6,817 bases of DNA from Spirochaetales bacterium (GTDB lineage Bacteria; Spirochaetota; Spirochaetia; Sphaerochaetales; Sphaerochaetaceae). The translations under genes were made by a program, and so were the position numbers. Location: contig JAGABK010000100.1 of assembly GCA_017614625.1 (NCBI GenBank), forward strand, positions 1-6,817, read 5' to 3'. The notes below the pieces were generated by a model that saw nothing but the letters and a program-made list of their open reading frames with translations, was not told where the DNA came from and searched no databases. Positions 1-5,392 of the stretch are shown piece after piece (the stretch's first letter is position 1; each line of letters opens with the position of its first letter).

Positions 1-35
1 AAAAGTTTAGTTGTTACTGGTTGTTCTTCGGTGAG

Positions 36-68
36 AAAAAAAAGAGACCACCTTGCGGTGATCTCTTT
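36..68 (-). terminator. Rho-independent terminator of the infC operon
   Basis: Read on the minus strand, bases 68-57 pair with 52-41 to give a 12-bp stem (one G-U pair) closed by a GCAA tetraloop at 56-53. The 3' arm runs into eight U residues (43-36), of which the last five lie beyond the stem. It sits 17 bases after the stop codon of the coiled-coil gene and ends the infC-rpmI-rplT-coiled-coil unit. The GNRA loop, long stem and U-tract make this a strong intrinsic terminator. Confidence 0.93.
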
Positions 69-85
69 GTGCACTTTGAACAGAC

Positions 86-427
86 TTAGAAGTCGACGTC
101 CACTTCCAGACCGGAAATGTCCATAGCATCCATGGCGTCTCCGCCGATGGACGAGAACTGCTCTGCAGCTTCAAGGTCGTCAATAGAAAGGTCGAGGTTG
201 TCCAGTCCGACTTCATTGAGGCTTTCGAGAGAGGTCTCGATGCTCTTCGAAATGCGCTCCTCGTCTTCCTTGTAGTTGTCGACGTAGGCCTGGAGTTCCT
301 CGTTATGAGCTGTTATGAGCTTGATGTCCCTCTTCAGAGCATCGTTCTCGGCTCTGAGCCTCATCATGTAGGCAGCCGCTTTCTTGACTCTCTCTTCGAG
401 AAGCAACATGTTTTCATAAACTGTCAT
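86..427 (-). CDS. Small acidic coiled-coil protein (ZapB-like, function uncertain)
   Basis: A 113-residue protein with no recognised enzymatic motif. Residues about 7-70 form a charged helix with heptad-like hydrophobic spacing, including LRAENDALKRDI near residues 24-35, a leucine/asparagine coiled-coil pattern seen in ZapB-type division proteins. Residues 71-113 are strongly acidic (GLDNLDLSIDDLE, then a tail ending LEVDVDF) and probably less ordered. I chose the ATG at 427 because AGGAGG (439-434) lies six bases upstream; an in-frame TTG at 433 directly abuts that site. The gene follows rplT by 36 bases and precedes the operon terminator, so it is made with the translation genes. There is no signal peptide or membrane segment, so it should be cytoplasmic. 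A cell-division role is inferred from shape and memory of spirochete gene order; another scaffold role is equally possible. Confidence 0.85.
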   Translation of the reverse strand: MTVYENMLLLEERVKKAAAYMMRLRAENDALKRDIKLITAHNEELQAYVDNYKEDEERISKSIETSLESLNEVGLDNLDLSIDDLEAAEQFSSIGGDAMDAMDISGLEVDVDF

Positions 428-463
428 GGACAACCTCCTAGCTTAATGTTAAGACCTTTTCAC

Positions 464-823
464 TCAACCCTCAAGTGCTTTCTTGGCAGTGGCGACGAGA
501 GCGCTGAAAGCAGCCTTGTCCTCGATGGCCATGTTGGAGAGAGCCTTTCTGTTGAGCTCGATGTTGGCAAGCTTCAGACCATGCATGAACTGGGAGTAGG
601 AAAGACCCTCAGCCCTTGTCGCGGCGGAGATCCTGGCGATCCAGAGCTTTCTGAAATCCCTCTTCTTCTCCTTTCTTCCGCGGTAGGCATAGGCGCCGGC
701 CTTTGCCACTGCATCCTTTGCGATACGGTTGTTGGTGCTTCTGCGACCGTAGTAACCCTTCGCAAGATCCATGATCTTCTTGCGTCTGTCCTTGTGTTTG
801 GTTCCGTCTACTGCTCTAGGCAT
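464..823 (-). CDS. rplT: 50S ribosomal protein L20
   Basis: L20 binds 23S rRNA and is needed early in assembly of the large ribosomal subunit. The 119-residue product matches the usual length (about 117-120) and starts MPRAVDGTKHKDRRKKI, followed by the L20 features LAKGYYGRRSTNNR (about 20-33), a basic KEKKRDFRKLWIARI helix (about 52-66) and SYSQFMHGLKLANIELNRK (about 75-93). The extended basic N-terminal arm and globular C-terminal half are both present. The ATG at 823 has a GGGAGG site about nine bases upstream in the 17-base gap after rpmI. In E. coli and Bacillus L20 is the repressor of its own infC-rpmI-rplT operon by binding mRNA; the same gene order here makes that plausible but unproven. 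Confidence 0.98.
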   Translation of the reverse strand: MPRAVDGTKHKDRRKKIMDLAKGYYGRRSTNNRIAKDAVAKAGAYAYRGRKEKKRDFRKLWIARISAATRAEGLSYSQFMHGLKLANIELNRKALSNMAIEDKAAFSALVATAKKALEG

Positions 824-840
824 AATTCACACCCTCCCAA

Positions 841-1038
841 TCATGCGTAAGGAAGCATCTGCTTCGCTTTCTTCGCTTCCATGTCGGCGAGAATACCAGT
901 TGCACGGAGATTTCTCTTGCGCTTCGTGGTCTTCTTGGTGAGAATATGGCGCAGACCCTGCTTCTTGAACCTGATCTTGCCAGTACCGGTGACCCTGTAC
1001 CGCTTCGCGGCGGCTTTTCTTGTTTTCATCTTAGGCAT
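841..1038 (-). CDS. rpmI: 50S ribosomal protein L35
   Basis: A 65-residue, very basic small-subunit-sized protein of the large ribosomal subunit. The start MPKMKTRKAAAKRY and the KKTTKRKRNLR stretch (about 35-45), followed by a C-terminal half ending in MLPYA, are the classic L35 pattern, and the length is exactly typical. The ATG at 1038 is preceded by AAGAGG (1050-1045) at six bases. It lies between infC and rplT, the order found in most bacteria, with a 72-base leader-like gap from infC and only 17 bases before rplT. Translation of L35 and L20 is often coupled in this operon; the tight rpmI-rplT spacing fits that. Confidence 0.98.
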   Translation of the reverse strand: MPKMKTRKAAAKRYRVTGTGKIRFKKQGLRHILTKKTTKRKRNLRATGILADMEAKKAKQMLPYA

Positions 1039-1059
1039 GATGTACCTCTTATAAGCGCC

Positions 1060-1081
1060 CTGAGGAACAAGAACCCCTCAG
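1060..1081 (-). promoter_or_regulatory. Hairpin between infC and rpmI, candidate L20 operator
   Basis: On the minus strand CTGAGG (1081-1076) pairs with CCTCAG (1065-1060), and two G-U pairs can extend the stem to eight around a six-base loop. No U-tract follows, so it is not an obvious terminator. It occupies the 72-base infC-rpmI gap, just upstream of the rpmI ribosome binding site. In E. coli the L20 repressor acts on mRNA structure ahead of rpmI. Assigning that role here is inference from position only; a role as an RNA processing site or simple spacer is possible. Confidence 0.4.
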
Positions 1082-1110
1082 CAGCTGCCGTTTGAATCCC
1101 CATACGGAGA

Positions 1111-1656
1111 TTATTTGCTCTGTTTCTTCCCGGTTCCCTTGACGGGGGAGAGAAGCATCGACATGTTTCTTCCTTCCATCATGGGCTGGGAGTCAACGTT
1201 GTATGCTATCTCTTTTTCGGTAAGTATTTCAAGTATCTTCATGAGAACGTCCCTGCCGAGTTCGGTATGGGCCAGTTCCCTGCCGTGGAAGCGGATGGTG
1301 ACCTTGCACTTGTCGCCGCCCGAGAGGAACTCCGCGATGGCCTTCGACTTGACCTCGAGGTCATGGGTGTCGATCTTCGGCTGCATCCTGATTTCCCTCA
1401 TCTTGACGATGGTCTGGTTCTTCTTCGCTTCCTTGAGCTTCTTCTCCTGTTCGTATCTGAATTTTCCGTAATCGATGATCTTGCATACCGGAGGATTCGC
1501 GTTGGGGGAGATCTCCACCAGGTCAAGGCCTGCGTCCTCCGCCATCGCCAGGGCGTCGAAGAAATTCGTCACGCCTCTCTTGTCGTTGTTCTCGTCAATG
1601 AGGAATACCTCTTTCGCACGGATCTGCTTGTTGATCCTCAGTTCTTTAGTAGCCAA
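1111..1656 (-). CDS. infC: Translation initiation factor IF-3
   Basis: IF3 binds the 30S subunit, keeps it from joining 50S too early and proofreads the start codon and initiator tRNA. The N-terminal domain shows LRINKQIRAKEVFLIDEN (about 6-23) and the family signature SPNANPPVCKIIDYGKF (about 50-66), then a lysine-rich linker, and a C-terminal domain with MREIRMQPKIDTHD and a GDKCKV segment leading into RFHGRE. Most IF3 proteins have RFRGRE there; His replaces the middle Arg. An in-frame TAA at 1668-1666 limits the start to a non-ATG codon: GTG at 1662 overlaps the Shine-Dalgarno, whereas TTG at 1656 has AAGAGG (1667-1662) five bases upstream and gives the usual short lead before LRIN. I therefore choose TTG (181 residues); a GTG start would add two. 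First gene of the operon. Confidence 0.96.
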   Translation of the reverse strand: MATKELRINKQIRAKEVFLIDENNDKRGVTNFFDALAMAEDAGLDLVEISPNANPPVCKIIDYGKFRYEQEKKLKEAKKNQTIVKMREIRMQPKIDTHDLEVKSKAIAEFLSGGDKCKVTIRFHGRELAHTELGRDVLMKILEILTEKEIAYNVDSQPMMEGRNMSMLLSPVKGTGKKQSK

Positions 1657-1659
1657 GTC

Positions 1660-1667
1660 CACCTCTT
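1660..1667 (-). promoter_or_regulatory. infC Shine-Dalgarno that decides a TTG start
   Basis: AAGAGGTG on the minus strand matches the anti-Shine-Dalgarno complement in seven of eight positions. Counted from AAGAGG, the TTG at 1656 lies five bases downstream, while the competing GTG (1662-1660) is part of the site itself. The other RBS in this operon ahead of rpmI (AAGAGG, six bases from its ATG) shows the same geometry. Confidence 0.7.
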
Positions 1668-1688
1668 AGTGTTTCAGATAAAGTATAA

Positions 1689-1709
1689 CCGGGCATACAA
1701 TTGGCCCAG
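1689..1709 (-). promoter_or_regulatory. Hairpin in the infC 5' leader
   Basis: On the minus strand CTGGGC (1709-1704) pairs with GCCCGG (1694-1689), six base pairs including one U-G, around a nine-base loop. It falls in the roughly 50-base leader expected from the promoter below and about 20 bases upstream of the infC ribosome binding site. It has no U-tract. It might take part in feedback control by L20 or IF3, but the stem is short and the assignment is inference. Confidence 0.35.
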
Positions 1710-1717
1710 CGAGGGAA

Positions 1718-1747
1718 AATATATCATTCTTGGCCGCCGACTGTCAA
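1718..1747 (-). promoter_or_regulatory. Sigma-70-type promoter of the infC operon
   Basis: On the minus strand a perfect TTGACA (1747-1742) is followed after 18 bases by TATATT (1723-1718), with TGA just before it giving an extended -10 (TGN). Transcription would begin near 1711 and leave a leader of about 55 bases before infC. It lies downstream of the fba terminator, so the operon is independently expressed. A TATACT closer to infC (minus strand, 1687-1682) has no matching -35 and was not chosen. Confidence 0.75.
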
Positions 1748-1791
1748 ATATATAAGAATAGTGTAAGAGGGCTTATGGTGCAAAAAAGCGC

Positions 1792-1823
1792 AAAAAAAGG
1801 GCCCGCCGCAGTGCGACAGGCCC
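1792..1823 (-). terminator. Rho-independent terminator of fba
   Basis: On the minus strand 1823-1813 pairs with 1809-1799 to form an uninterrupted 11-bp stem (two G-U pairs, otherwise mostly G-C) with a three-base ACU loop, followed at once by seven U residues (1798-1792). It starts 24 bases after the fba stop codon. A second run of six U residues (1787-1782) follows a few bases later. It separates fba from the co-oriented infC operon. Confidence 0.93.
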
Positions 1824-1847
1824 CCGTTTGTCCCGTATGGCTTTCTA

Positions 1848-2840
1848 TCAGGCCTTTCCGGCGGAGCCGAGGACATCGATGTTCTTGTGCATGTACATCT
1901 TCTTCAGGGCATCCCTTGCCGGGGCGAGGTACTTCCTGGGATCGAACACCTCGGGGTGCTCGGCCAGGGTCTTGCGGATCATGGCGGTCATGGCCAGTCT
2001 TCCGTCGGAGTCGATGTTGATCTTGCAGACGGCGCTCTTGGAGGCCTCGCGGAGCTGCTCCTCGGGGATTCCGACGCTGTCCTTCAGCTTTCCGCCGTAC
2101 TCGTTGATGATCTTTACGTATTCCTGGGGAACCGATGAAGAACCGTGCAGGACGATGGGGAAGCCGGGAAGCTTCTTCTCGATCTCCTTGAGGATGTCGA
2201 AGCGGAGCGGGGGCGGAACGAGGATTCCGTCGGCGTTCCTGGTGCACTGCTCTGCGGTGAACTTGAACGCGCCGTGGCTGGTTCCGATGGAGATGGCAAG
2301 CGAATCGACGCCGGTCTTGGAGACGAAGTCGATGACTTCGGAAGGCTGCGTGTAGTGTGACTTCTCGGCCTGGACCTCGTCCTCGATTCCGGCCAGGACT
2401 CCGAGCTCGCCTTCGACCGTGACATCGAACTGATGGGCGTACTCGACGACCTTCTTCGTGACGGCGATGTTCTCCTCATAGGGGAGTGCCGAACCGTCGA
2501 TCATGACGGATGAGAAACCGTTGTCGATGCAGTCCTTGCAGGTCTGGAAGGAATCGCCGTGGTCCAGATGGAGGACGATGGGGATCTCGTAGCCGAGTTC
2601 CTTGGCGTATTCTGTGGCGCCCTTGGCCATGTTCCTGAGGAGGTTCATGTTGGCGTAGTCCCTGGCTCCCTTGGAAACCTGGAGGATGACCGGCGACTTT
2701 GTCTCGACGCAGGCGCTGATGATGGCCTGAAGCTGCTCGAGGTTGTTGAAGTTGTATGCGGGGATCGCGTATCCGCCCTTGACCGCTTTGGCGAACATCT
2801 CTCTGGTGTTTACCAGACCCAATTCTTTGTATGAAGTCAT
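1848..2840 (-). CDS. fba: Class II fructose-bisphosphate aldolase
   Basis: This zinc enzyme reversibly cleaves fructose 1,6-bisphosphate to dihydroxyacetone phosphate and glyceraldehyde 3-phosphate in glycolysis and gluconeogenesis, in the cytoplasm. The 330-residue product shows the class II motifs in order: HLDHGDS with catalytic Asp93 and zinc ligand His94, VEGELG (about 142-147) with acidic Glu143/Glu145, ISIGTSHG with zinc ligand His189, LHGSSSVPQE with zinc ligand His232, and the phosphate-binding KINIDSDGR at about 273-281. The N-terminal AYNFNNLEQ is also typical. The frame stays open upstream to 2969, but the ATG at 2840 has AGGAGA (2853-2848) seven bases away and gives the family start SYKELGLVNTREM; the longer version would run through the promoter. 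Own promoter and own terminator, so monocistronic. The overall sequence recalls the spirochete aldolase; the family call itself is secure. Confidence 0.97.
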   Translation of the reverse strand: MTSYKELGLVNTREMFAKAVKGGYAIPAYNFNNLEQLQAIISACVETKSPVILQVSKGARDYANMNLLRNMAKGATEYAKELGYEIPIVLHLDHGDSFQTCKDCIDNGFSSVMIDGSALPYEENIAVTKKVVEYAHQFDVTVEGELGVLAGIEDEVQAEKSHYTQPSEVIDFVSKTGVDSLAISIGTSHGAFKFTAEQCTRNADGILVPPPLRFDILKEIEKKLPGFPIVLHGSSSVPQEYVKIINEYGGKLKDSVGIPEEQLREASKSAVCKINIDSDGRLAMTAMIRKTLAEHPEVFDPRKYLAPARDALKKMYMHKNIDVLGSAGKA

Positions 2841-2862
2841 TGTTGTTTCTCCTATGGCTCCA

Positions 2863-2891
2863 ATACTACGGATATAGGGGAATATCGTCAA
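2863..2891 (-). promoter_or_regulatory. Sigma-70-type promoter of fba
   Basis: On the minus strand TTGACG (2891-2886) and TAGTAT (2868-2863) are separated by exactly 17 bases. The start point would lie near 2856, leaving a leader of only about 16 bases that still includes the AGGAGA ribosome binding site. It is back to back with the plus-strand promoter at 2912-2940. Confidence 0.7.
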
Positions 2892-2911
2892 TAATCGGAG
2901 CCTCCCGTCGC

Positions 2912-2940
2912 TTGACGGCGCCCTGTTGTAGAGGTAATCT
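2912..2940 (+). promoter_or_regulatory. Promoter of the exported-protein/nth pair, possibly leaderless
   Basis: TTGACG (2912-2917) and TAATCT (2935-2940) are 17 bases apart. The -10 ends only six bases before the ATG at 2947, so transcription should start at or within a base or two of that ATG, giving little or no leader. A weak AGAGGT (2930-2935) lies 11 bases before the ATG but would then not be transcribed. If transcription actually starts further upstream, AGAGGT could serve as the ribosome binding site. Confidence 0.5.
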
Positions 2941-2946
2941 TTCGGC

Positions 2947-3816
2947 ATGGACAGACAGGGCAAAGGCAAGGCAAAGAAGAAGAGGACGGGACTTGTGGTC
3001 CTGTGCGTGGTCGCGGCCGTCCTGGCTGCCTGCGCGGCGGTTTACTTCCTTGTCTTCGACTCCCTGGTCTTCGTCACCGATTCGGCTTATTCCGCCGTCA
3101 TTCCCGTAAAGGACATGCTGCTTCTCAGGCTGAACTGCGCGCTGAAGGGAATCCGGCTCCATGTCGTGAAAATCAAGGACTCGGTCTATGAGTATCCTGC
3201 GATGTTCGCCCCGGAACTGGGGGCCCTGAAGGGGGACTACGTCCTTCTGACTCCGGTCGCCGCGGCCACGGCGCTGGACAGCGGAACCGATGTCTCGGCT
3301 CTTCTTCCGGACTCGGTGGTCATCGCCATGGGACCTGCTTCCGGTCGCGTGGCCTTCGACGTGACCCTGGTCTCCGACGATGCCTCGGGCTGGAAATCCG
3401 CCGCTGCTAAGGTTGCATCCGAGCTCAGTTCGATGTCCCAGAACGCCGCACTTGTCTATGATTCTTCGGTGAACTTCGATATCCGGAACATCACGGAAGC
3501 CTTCGCTTCCGGACGTCTTTCGGTCTTCCACAACGATGGCTCAAAGCGTCTTTTCAACTCCGAGACCGCAACGGCCCTTGCCTCGCAGTCCATCGTCGTG
3601 GCCCTGTGCCCGCACCTGACCGGCCTCGCCGACATGGTGCGCAGCGCCTCGACAGTATCGTGGATAGTGGACTACCGCTTCCGCAACGCCGTCCCGGCGG
3701 ACAACCTCTACGGAGTGGTTGCCCCGGACTTCAAGTCGGTTCTGGGCATGCTGAAGGATATGCAGAAGGGCTCGCGCACCACGATGGAGCTCGGATACGT
3801 CTATGAGAAGAGATGA
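2947..3816 (+). CDS. Membrane-anchored or exported protein of unknown function
   Basis: I do not recognise this 289-residue protein. It opens with a strongly basic stretch (GKGKAKKKR, about 5-13) followed by a hydrophobic segment at about 15-37, a typical signal peptide or signal anchor, so most of it should lie outside the cytoplasmic membrane. The segment contains LAAC (Cys29), which fits a lipobox, but hydrophobic residues continue past the Cys, which favours an uncleaved anchor. The rest alternates predicted strands and helices (YVLLTPVAAATAL, DSVVIAMGP, NAALVYDSS, QSIVVALCPH, STVSWIVDYRF, then a helix FKSVLGMLKDM), reminiscent of type I periplasmic-binding-protein folds; that is inference from pattern only. 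No other start Met exists before about residue 57. It begins just after its own promoter and ends 13 bases before nth, so both are probably on one transcript. Confidence 0.88.
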   Translation: MDRQGKGKAKKKRTGLVVLCVVAAVLAACAAVYFLVFDSLVFVTDSAYSAVIPVKDMLLLRLNCALKGIRLHVVKIKDSVYEYPAMFAPELGALKGDYVLLTPVAAATALDSGTDVSALLPDSVVIAMGPASGRVAFDVTLVSDDASGWKSAAAKVASELSSMSQNAALVYDSSVNFDIRNITEAFASGRLSVFHNDGSKRLFNSETATALASQSIVVALCPHLTGLADMVRSASTVSWIVDYRFRNAVPADNLYGVVAPDFKSVLGMLKDMQKGSRTTMELGYVYEKR

Positions 3817-3819
3817 CAG

Positions 3820-3827
3820 GGAAGGTG
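3820..3827 (+). promoter_or_regulatory. Ribosome binding site that sets the nth start
   Basis: GGAAGGTG lies just upstream of the ATG at 3830, with four bases between AGG and the start. The alternative in-frame ATG at 3803 would overlap the preceding gene and has no such site. Confidence 0.65.
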
Positions 3828-3829
3828 AT

Positions 3830-4510
3830 ATGAAAGCGAAGGACCGTTTCGACGAAGAGTACTTCGACCGGATCTTCACGGAGTTCCGCTCCGTCCTGGC
3901 CTCCATGGGCAAGGTCCTTCCGGCCGTGTCGCTTGTGGCCGTGCAGAAGCAGGACCCGTTCTCGGTCCTGGTGTCAACCGTCATATCGCTCCGGACCAAG
4001 GACGATGTGACTCTCAAGGCCTCGCAGCGCCTGCTGGAAAAGGCTCCTGACCCTCAGTCCATGCTTTCCCTTTCCGAGGAGCAGATCTCAGAACTCATCT
4101 TCCCCGCAGGCTTCTACAAGAGGAAGGCCGTCCAGATCAGAACCATAGCGCAGACCCTGGTGGATGAATACGACGGCAAGGTCCCGGCTGACGCCGAGCT
4201 TCTGATGAAGCTTCCCGGAGTGGGGATAAAGACCGCAAACCTCACGCTGAACCTGGGTTTCGGGATCGACGCCATCTGCGTCGACTGCCATGTCCACCAG
4301 ATCTCCAACCGCCTCGGCTGGATCGGGACGAAGGCCCCCGAGGAAAGCGAGAAGGTCCTGCAGACAATAATGCCCAGGCGTTTCTGGATTCCTCTGAACG
4401 AGCTTCTTGTCTCCTACGGGCAGGAGGTGTGCACCAGCGTCAGCCCCAAGTGTTCCTTGTGCCCCGAGAACGGGGTCTGCCCCAAGGTCGGTGTGACGAG
4501 AACCCGCTGA
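3830..4510 (+). CDS. nth: Endonuclease III, Fe-S DNA glycosylase/AP lyase
   Basis: Base-excision repair enzyme that removes oxidised pyrimidines from DNA and nicks the abasic site. The 226-residue protein has the helix-hairpin-helix LPGVGIKTAN with catalytic Lys134, the catalytic Asp152 in VDCHVHQISNRLGW, and a complete four-cysteine cluster Cys201-X6-Cys208-X2-Cys211-X5-Cys217 for a [4Fe-4S] centre. The usual LSAQATD region reads ISLRTKDD (about 52-59), a known variant type. Asp152 is followed by Cys where Thr is usual, and the usual Arg in HVHR is Gln. An upstream in-frame ATG at 3803 would overlap the previous gene by 14 bases; I prefer 3830 for its ribosome binding site and the 13-base gap. 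Linkage to the exported-protein gene suggests shared transcription rather than shared function. Confidence 0.96.
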   Translation: MKAKDRFDEEYFDRIFTEFRSVLASMGKVLPAVSLVAVQKQDPFSVLVSTVISLRTKDDVTLKASQRLLEKAPDPQSMLSLSEEQISELIFPAGFYKRKAVQIRTIAQTLVDEYDGKVPADAELLMKLPGVGIKTANLTLNLGFGIDAICVDCHVHQISNRLGWIGTKAPEESEKVLQTIMPRRFWIPLNELLVSYGQEVCTSVSPKCSLCPENGVCPKVGVTRTR

Positions 4511-4521
4511 CGAGAACGCGC
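4494..4521 (+). repeat. 14-bp tandem duplication across the nth stop codon
   Basis: TGACGAGAACCCGC (4494-4507) is followed directly by TGACGAGAACGCGC (4508-4521), 13 of 14 bases alike, and the next bases again read TGAC. The nth stop TGA is the first triplet of the second copy. The pattern looks like a small slippage duplication; it leaves the end of the protein intact. Confidence 0.8.
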
Positions 4522-4530
4522 TGACAAATC

Positions 4531-4548
4531 TGGCCTGAATAAAGGCCA
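4531..4548. terminator. Weak hairpin between convergent nth and tatD
   Basis: TGGCCT (4531-4536) and AGGCCA (4543-4548) form a perfect six-base stem with a six-base loop in the 41-base gap between the convergent stops. It could end transcription from both sides, but neither strand has a proper U-tract after it, so it may only block or stabilise the RNA ends. Confidence 0.35.
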
Positions 4549-4551
4549 AAC

Positions 4552-5391
4552 TCACCTTTTGCAAAGTGTGTTGTAATTCTTCAGGACCCTTTCCTTCAGG
4601 GCCTCGAGGCCGAGTCCCAGCACTTCCGCCGCGCAGCGGTAGGTGTGGATGATGTACTCCGGGCTGTTGGGTTTTCCGCGTAGCGGAACGGGCGAGAGGT
4701 AAGGGGAGTCCGTCTCCAGGAGCAGCCTGTCCGCGGGAACCTTCTTCAGCATGTCCCGCAGGTACCCGTTGTTCCTGTAGGTGAGGTTCCCTGCGAAACT
4801 GATGAAGTAGCCGCGCTCCAGCGCAGTCTCCATCAGGGCCCCGCAGCCGTCGAAGCAGTGGATGACGCCGCCCTTCGAGGGTCCCATGCACTTTATCACT
4901 TCAATGACATCTTCGTCCGCATCGCGGTCGTGGATCAGGACGCACAGTCCCTCCTTGTCGGCCAGATGCATCTGCGTCTCGAAGATCAGGTGCTGCTTCT
5001 CATGCGTGCCGTAGTCCCAGTAGTAGTCCAGACCTATCTCGCCCAGAAAGCGCGCCTTGCATTCCTTCAGGTTTCCCGCAAGGATTTCCAGCTCCTGCCG
5101 GATCTGCTCCGCGCTCTTGACCGACTGGAACTCATACTCCGGCTCCACAGGCTTCGTCTCGCTGCGCCCGGCCTCCCAGGGGCCCATGGCTCCGGCGAGC
5201 AGTATCCTGTCGTACTTCCCAAGCAGGCGCTTTCTCTCCGGCAAATCGTCGTGCACGCAGCCGATGTCTATGCCGCCGGCGAAGCCGCACTGAAACAGCC
5301 TGTCATAGACGGAAAAAACATCCATGCCCTTTTCGAGCATGGACTGTGTGTGGAAATGCGAATCTATTATGCCTCTGTAAAGGTCTTCCAT
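4552..5391 (-). CDS. tatD: TatD-family metal-dependent hydrolase (probable DNase)
   Basis: Metal-dependent TIM-barrel hydrolase of the amidohydrolase superfamily; characterised members are DNases or 3'-exonucleases, and substrate differs between paralogues. The 279-residue product has every expected metal-site element: DSHFH with His12 and His14, GEIGLDYY with Glu118, the HDRDA motif with His154, IHCFDG with His178, and LETDSPYL with Asp228. The barrel's C-terminal segment (RGKPNSPEY) is also typical. Length is slightly above the usual 255-265. The ATG at 5391 lies one base after the clpX stop and has no clear ribosome binding site, so it is probably translated by ribosomes finishing clpX. 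Which TatD subgroup (TatD, YcfH, YjjV type) it belongs to cannot be told from sequence reading alone. Confidence 0.95.
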   Translation of the reverse strand: MEDLYRGIIDSHFHTQSMLEKGMDVFSVYDRLFQCGFAGGIDIGCVHDDLPERKRLLGKYDRILLAGAMGPWEAGRSETKPVEPEYEFQSVKSAEQIRQELEILAGNLKECKARFLGEIGLDYYWDYGTHEKQHLIFETQMHLADKEGLCVLIHDRDADEDVIEVIKCMGPSKGGVIHCFDGCGALMETALERGYFISFAGNLTYRNNGYLRDMLKKVPADRLLLETDSPYLSPVPLRGKPNSPEYIIHTYRCAAEVLGLGLEALKERVLKNYNTLCKR

Positions 5392-5392
5392 G

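Noticed and set aside
305..850. Plus-strand open frame of 181 codons opposite rplT and the coiled-coil gene
   Set aside because: It runs antisense across two well-supported genes, has no recognisable motif, and is a shadow of their codon use.
1660..1662. GTG start for infC
   Set aside because: The codon is part of the Shine-Dalgarno sequence, leaving no spacing; TTG at 1656 fits better, although GTG cannot be fully excluded.
1682..1687. TATACT -10-like box close to infC on the minus strand
   Set aside because: No -35-like hexamer lies 16-18 bases upstream, and a complete promoter exists at 1718-1747.
1267..1755. Plus-strand open frame of 162 codons opposite infC
   Set aside because: Antisense to a certain IF3 gene and its promoter; composition is low-complexity Leu/Val/Asp typical of a mirrored frame.
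2841..2969. Upstream extension of fba by 43 codons
   Set aside because: The extension runs through the promoter and beyond the divergent gene's start; the ATG at 2840 has a good ribosome binding site and matches the family start.
3803..3829. Earlier ATG for nth at 3803
   Set aside because: It overlaps the preceding gene and lacks a ribosome binding site, while 3830 has GGAAGGTG in position.
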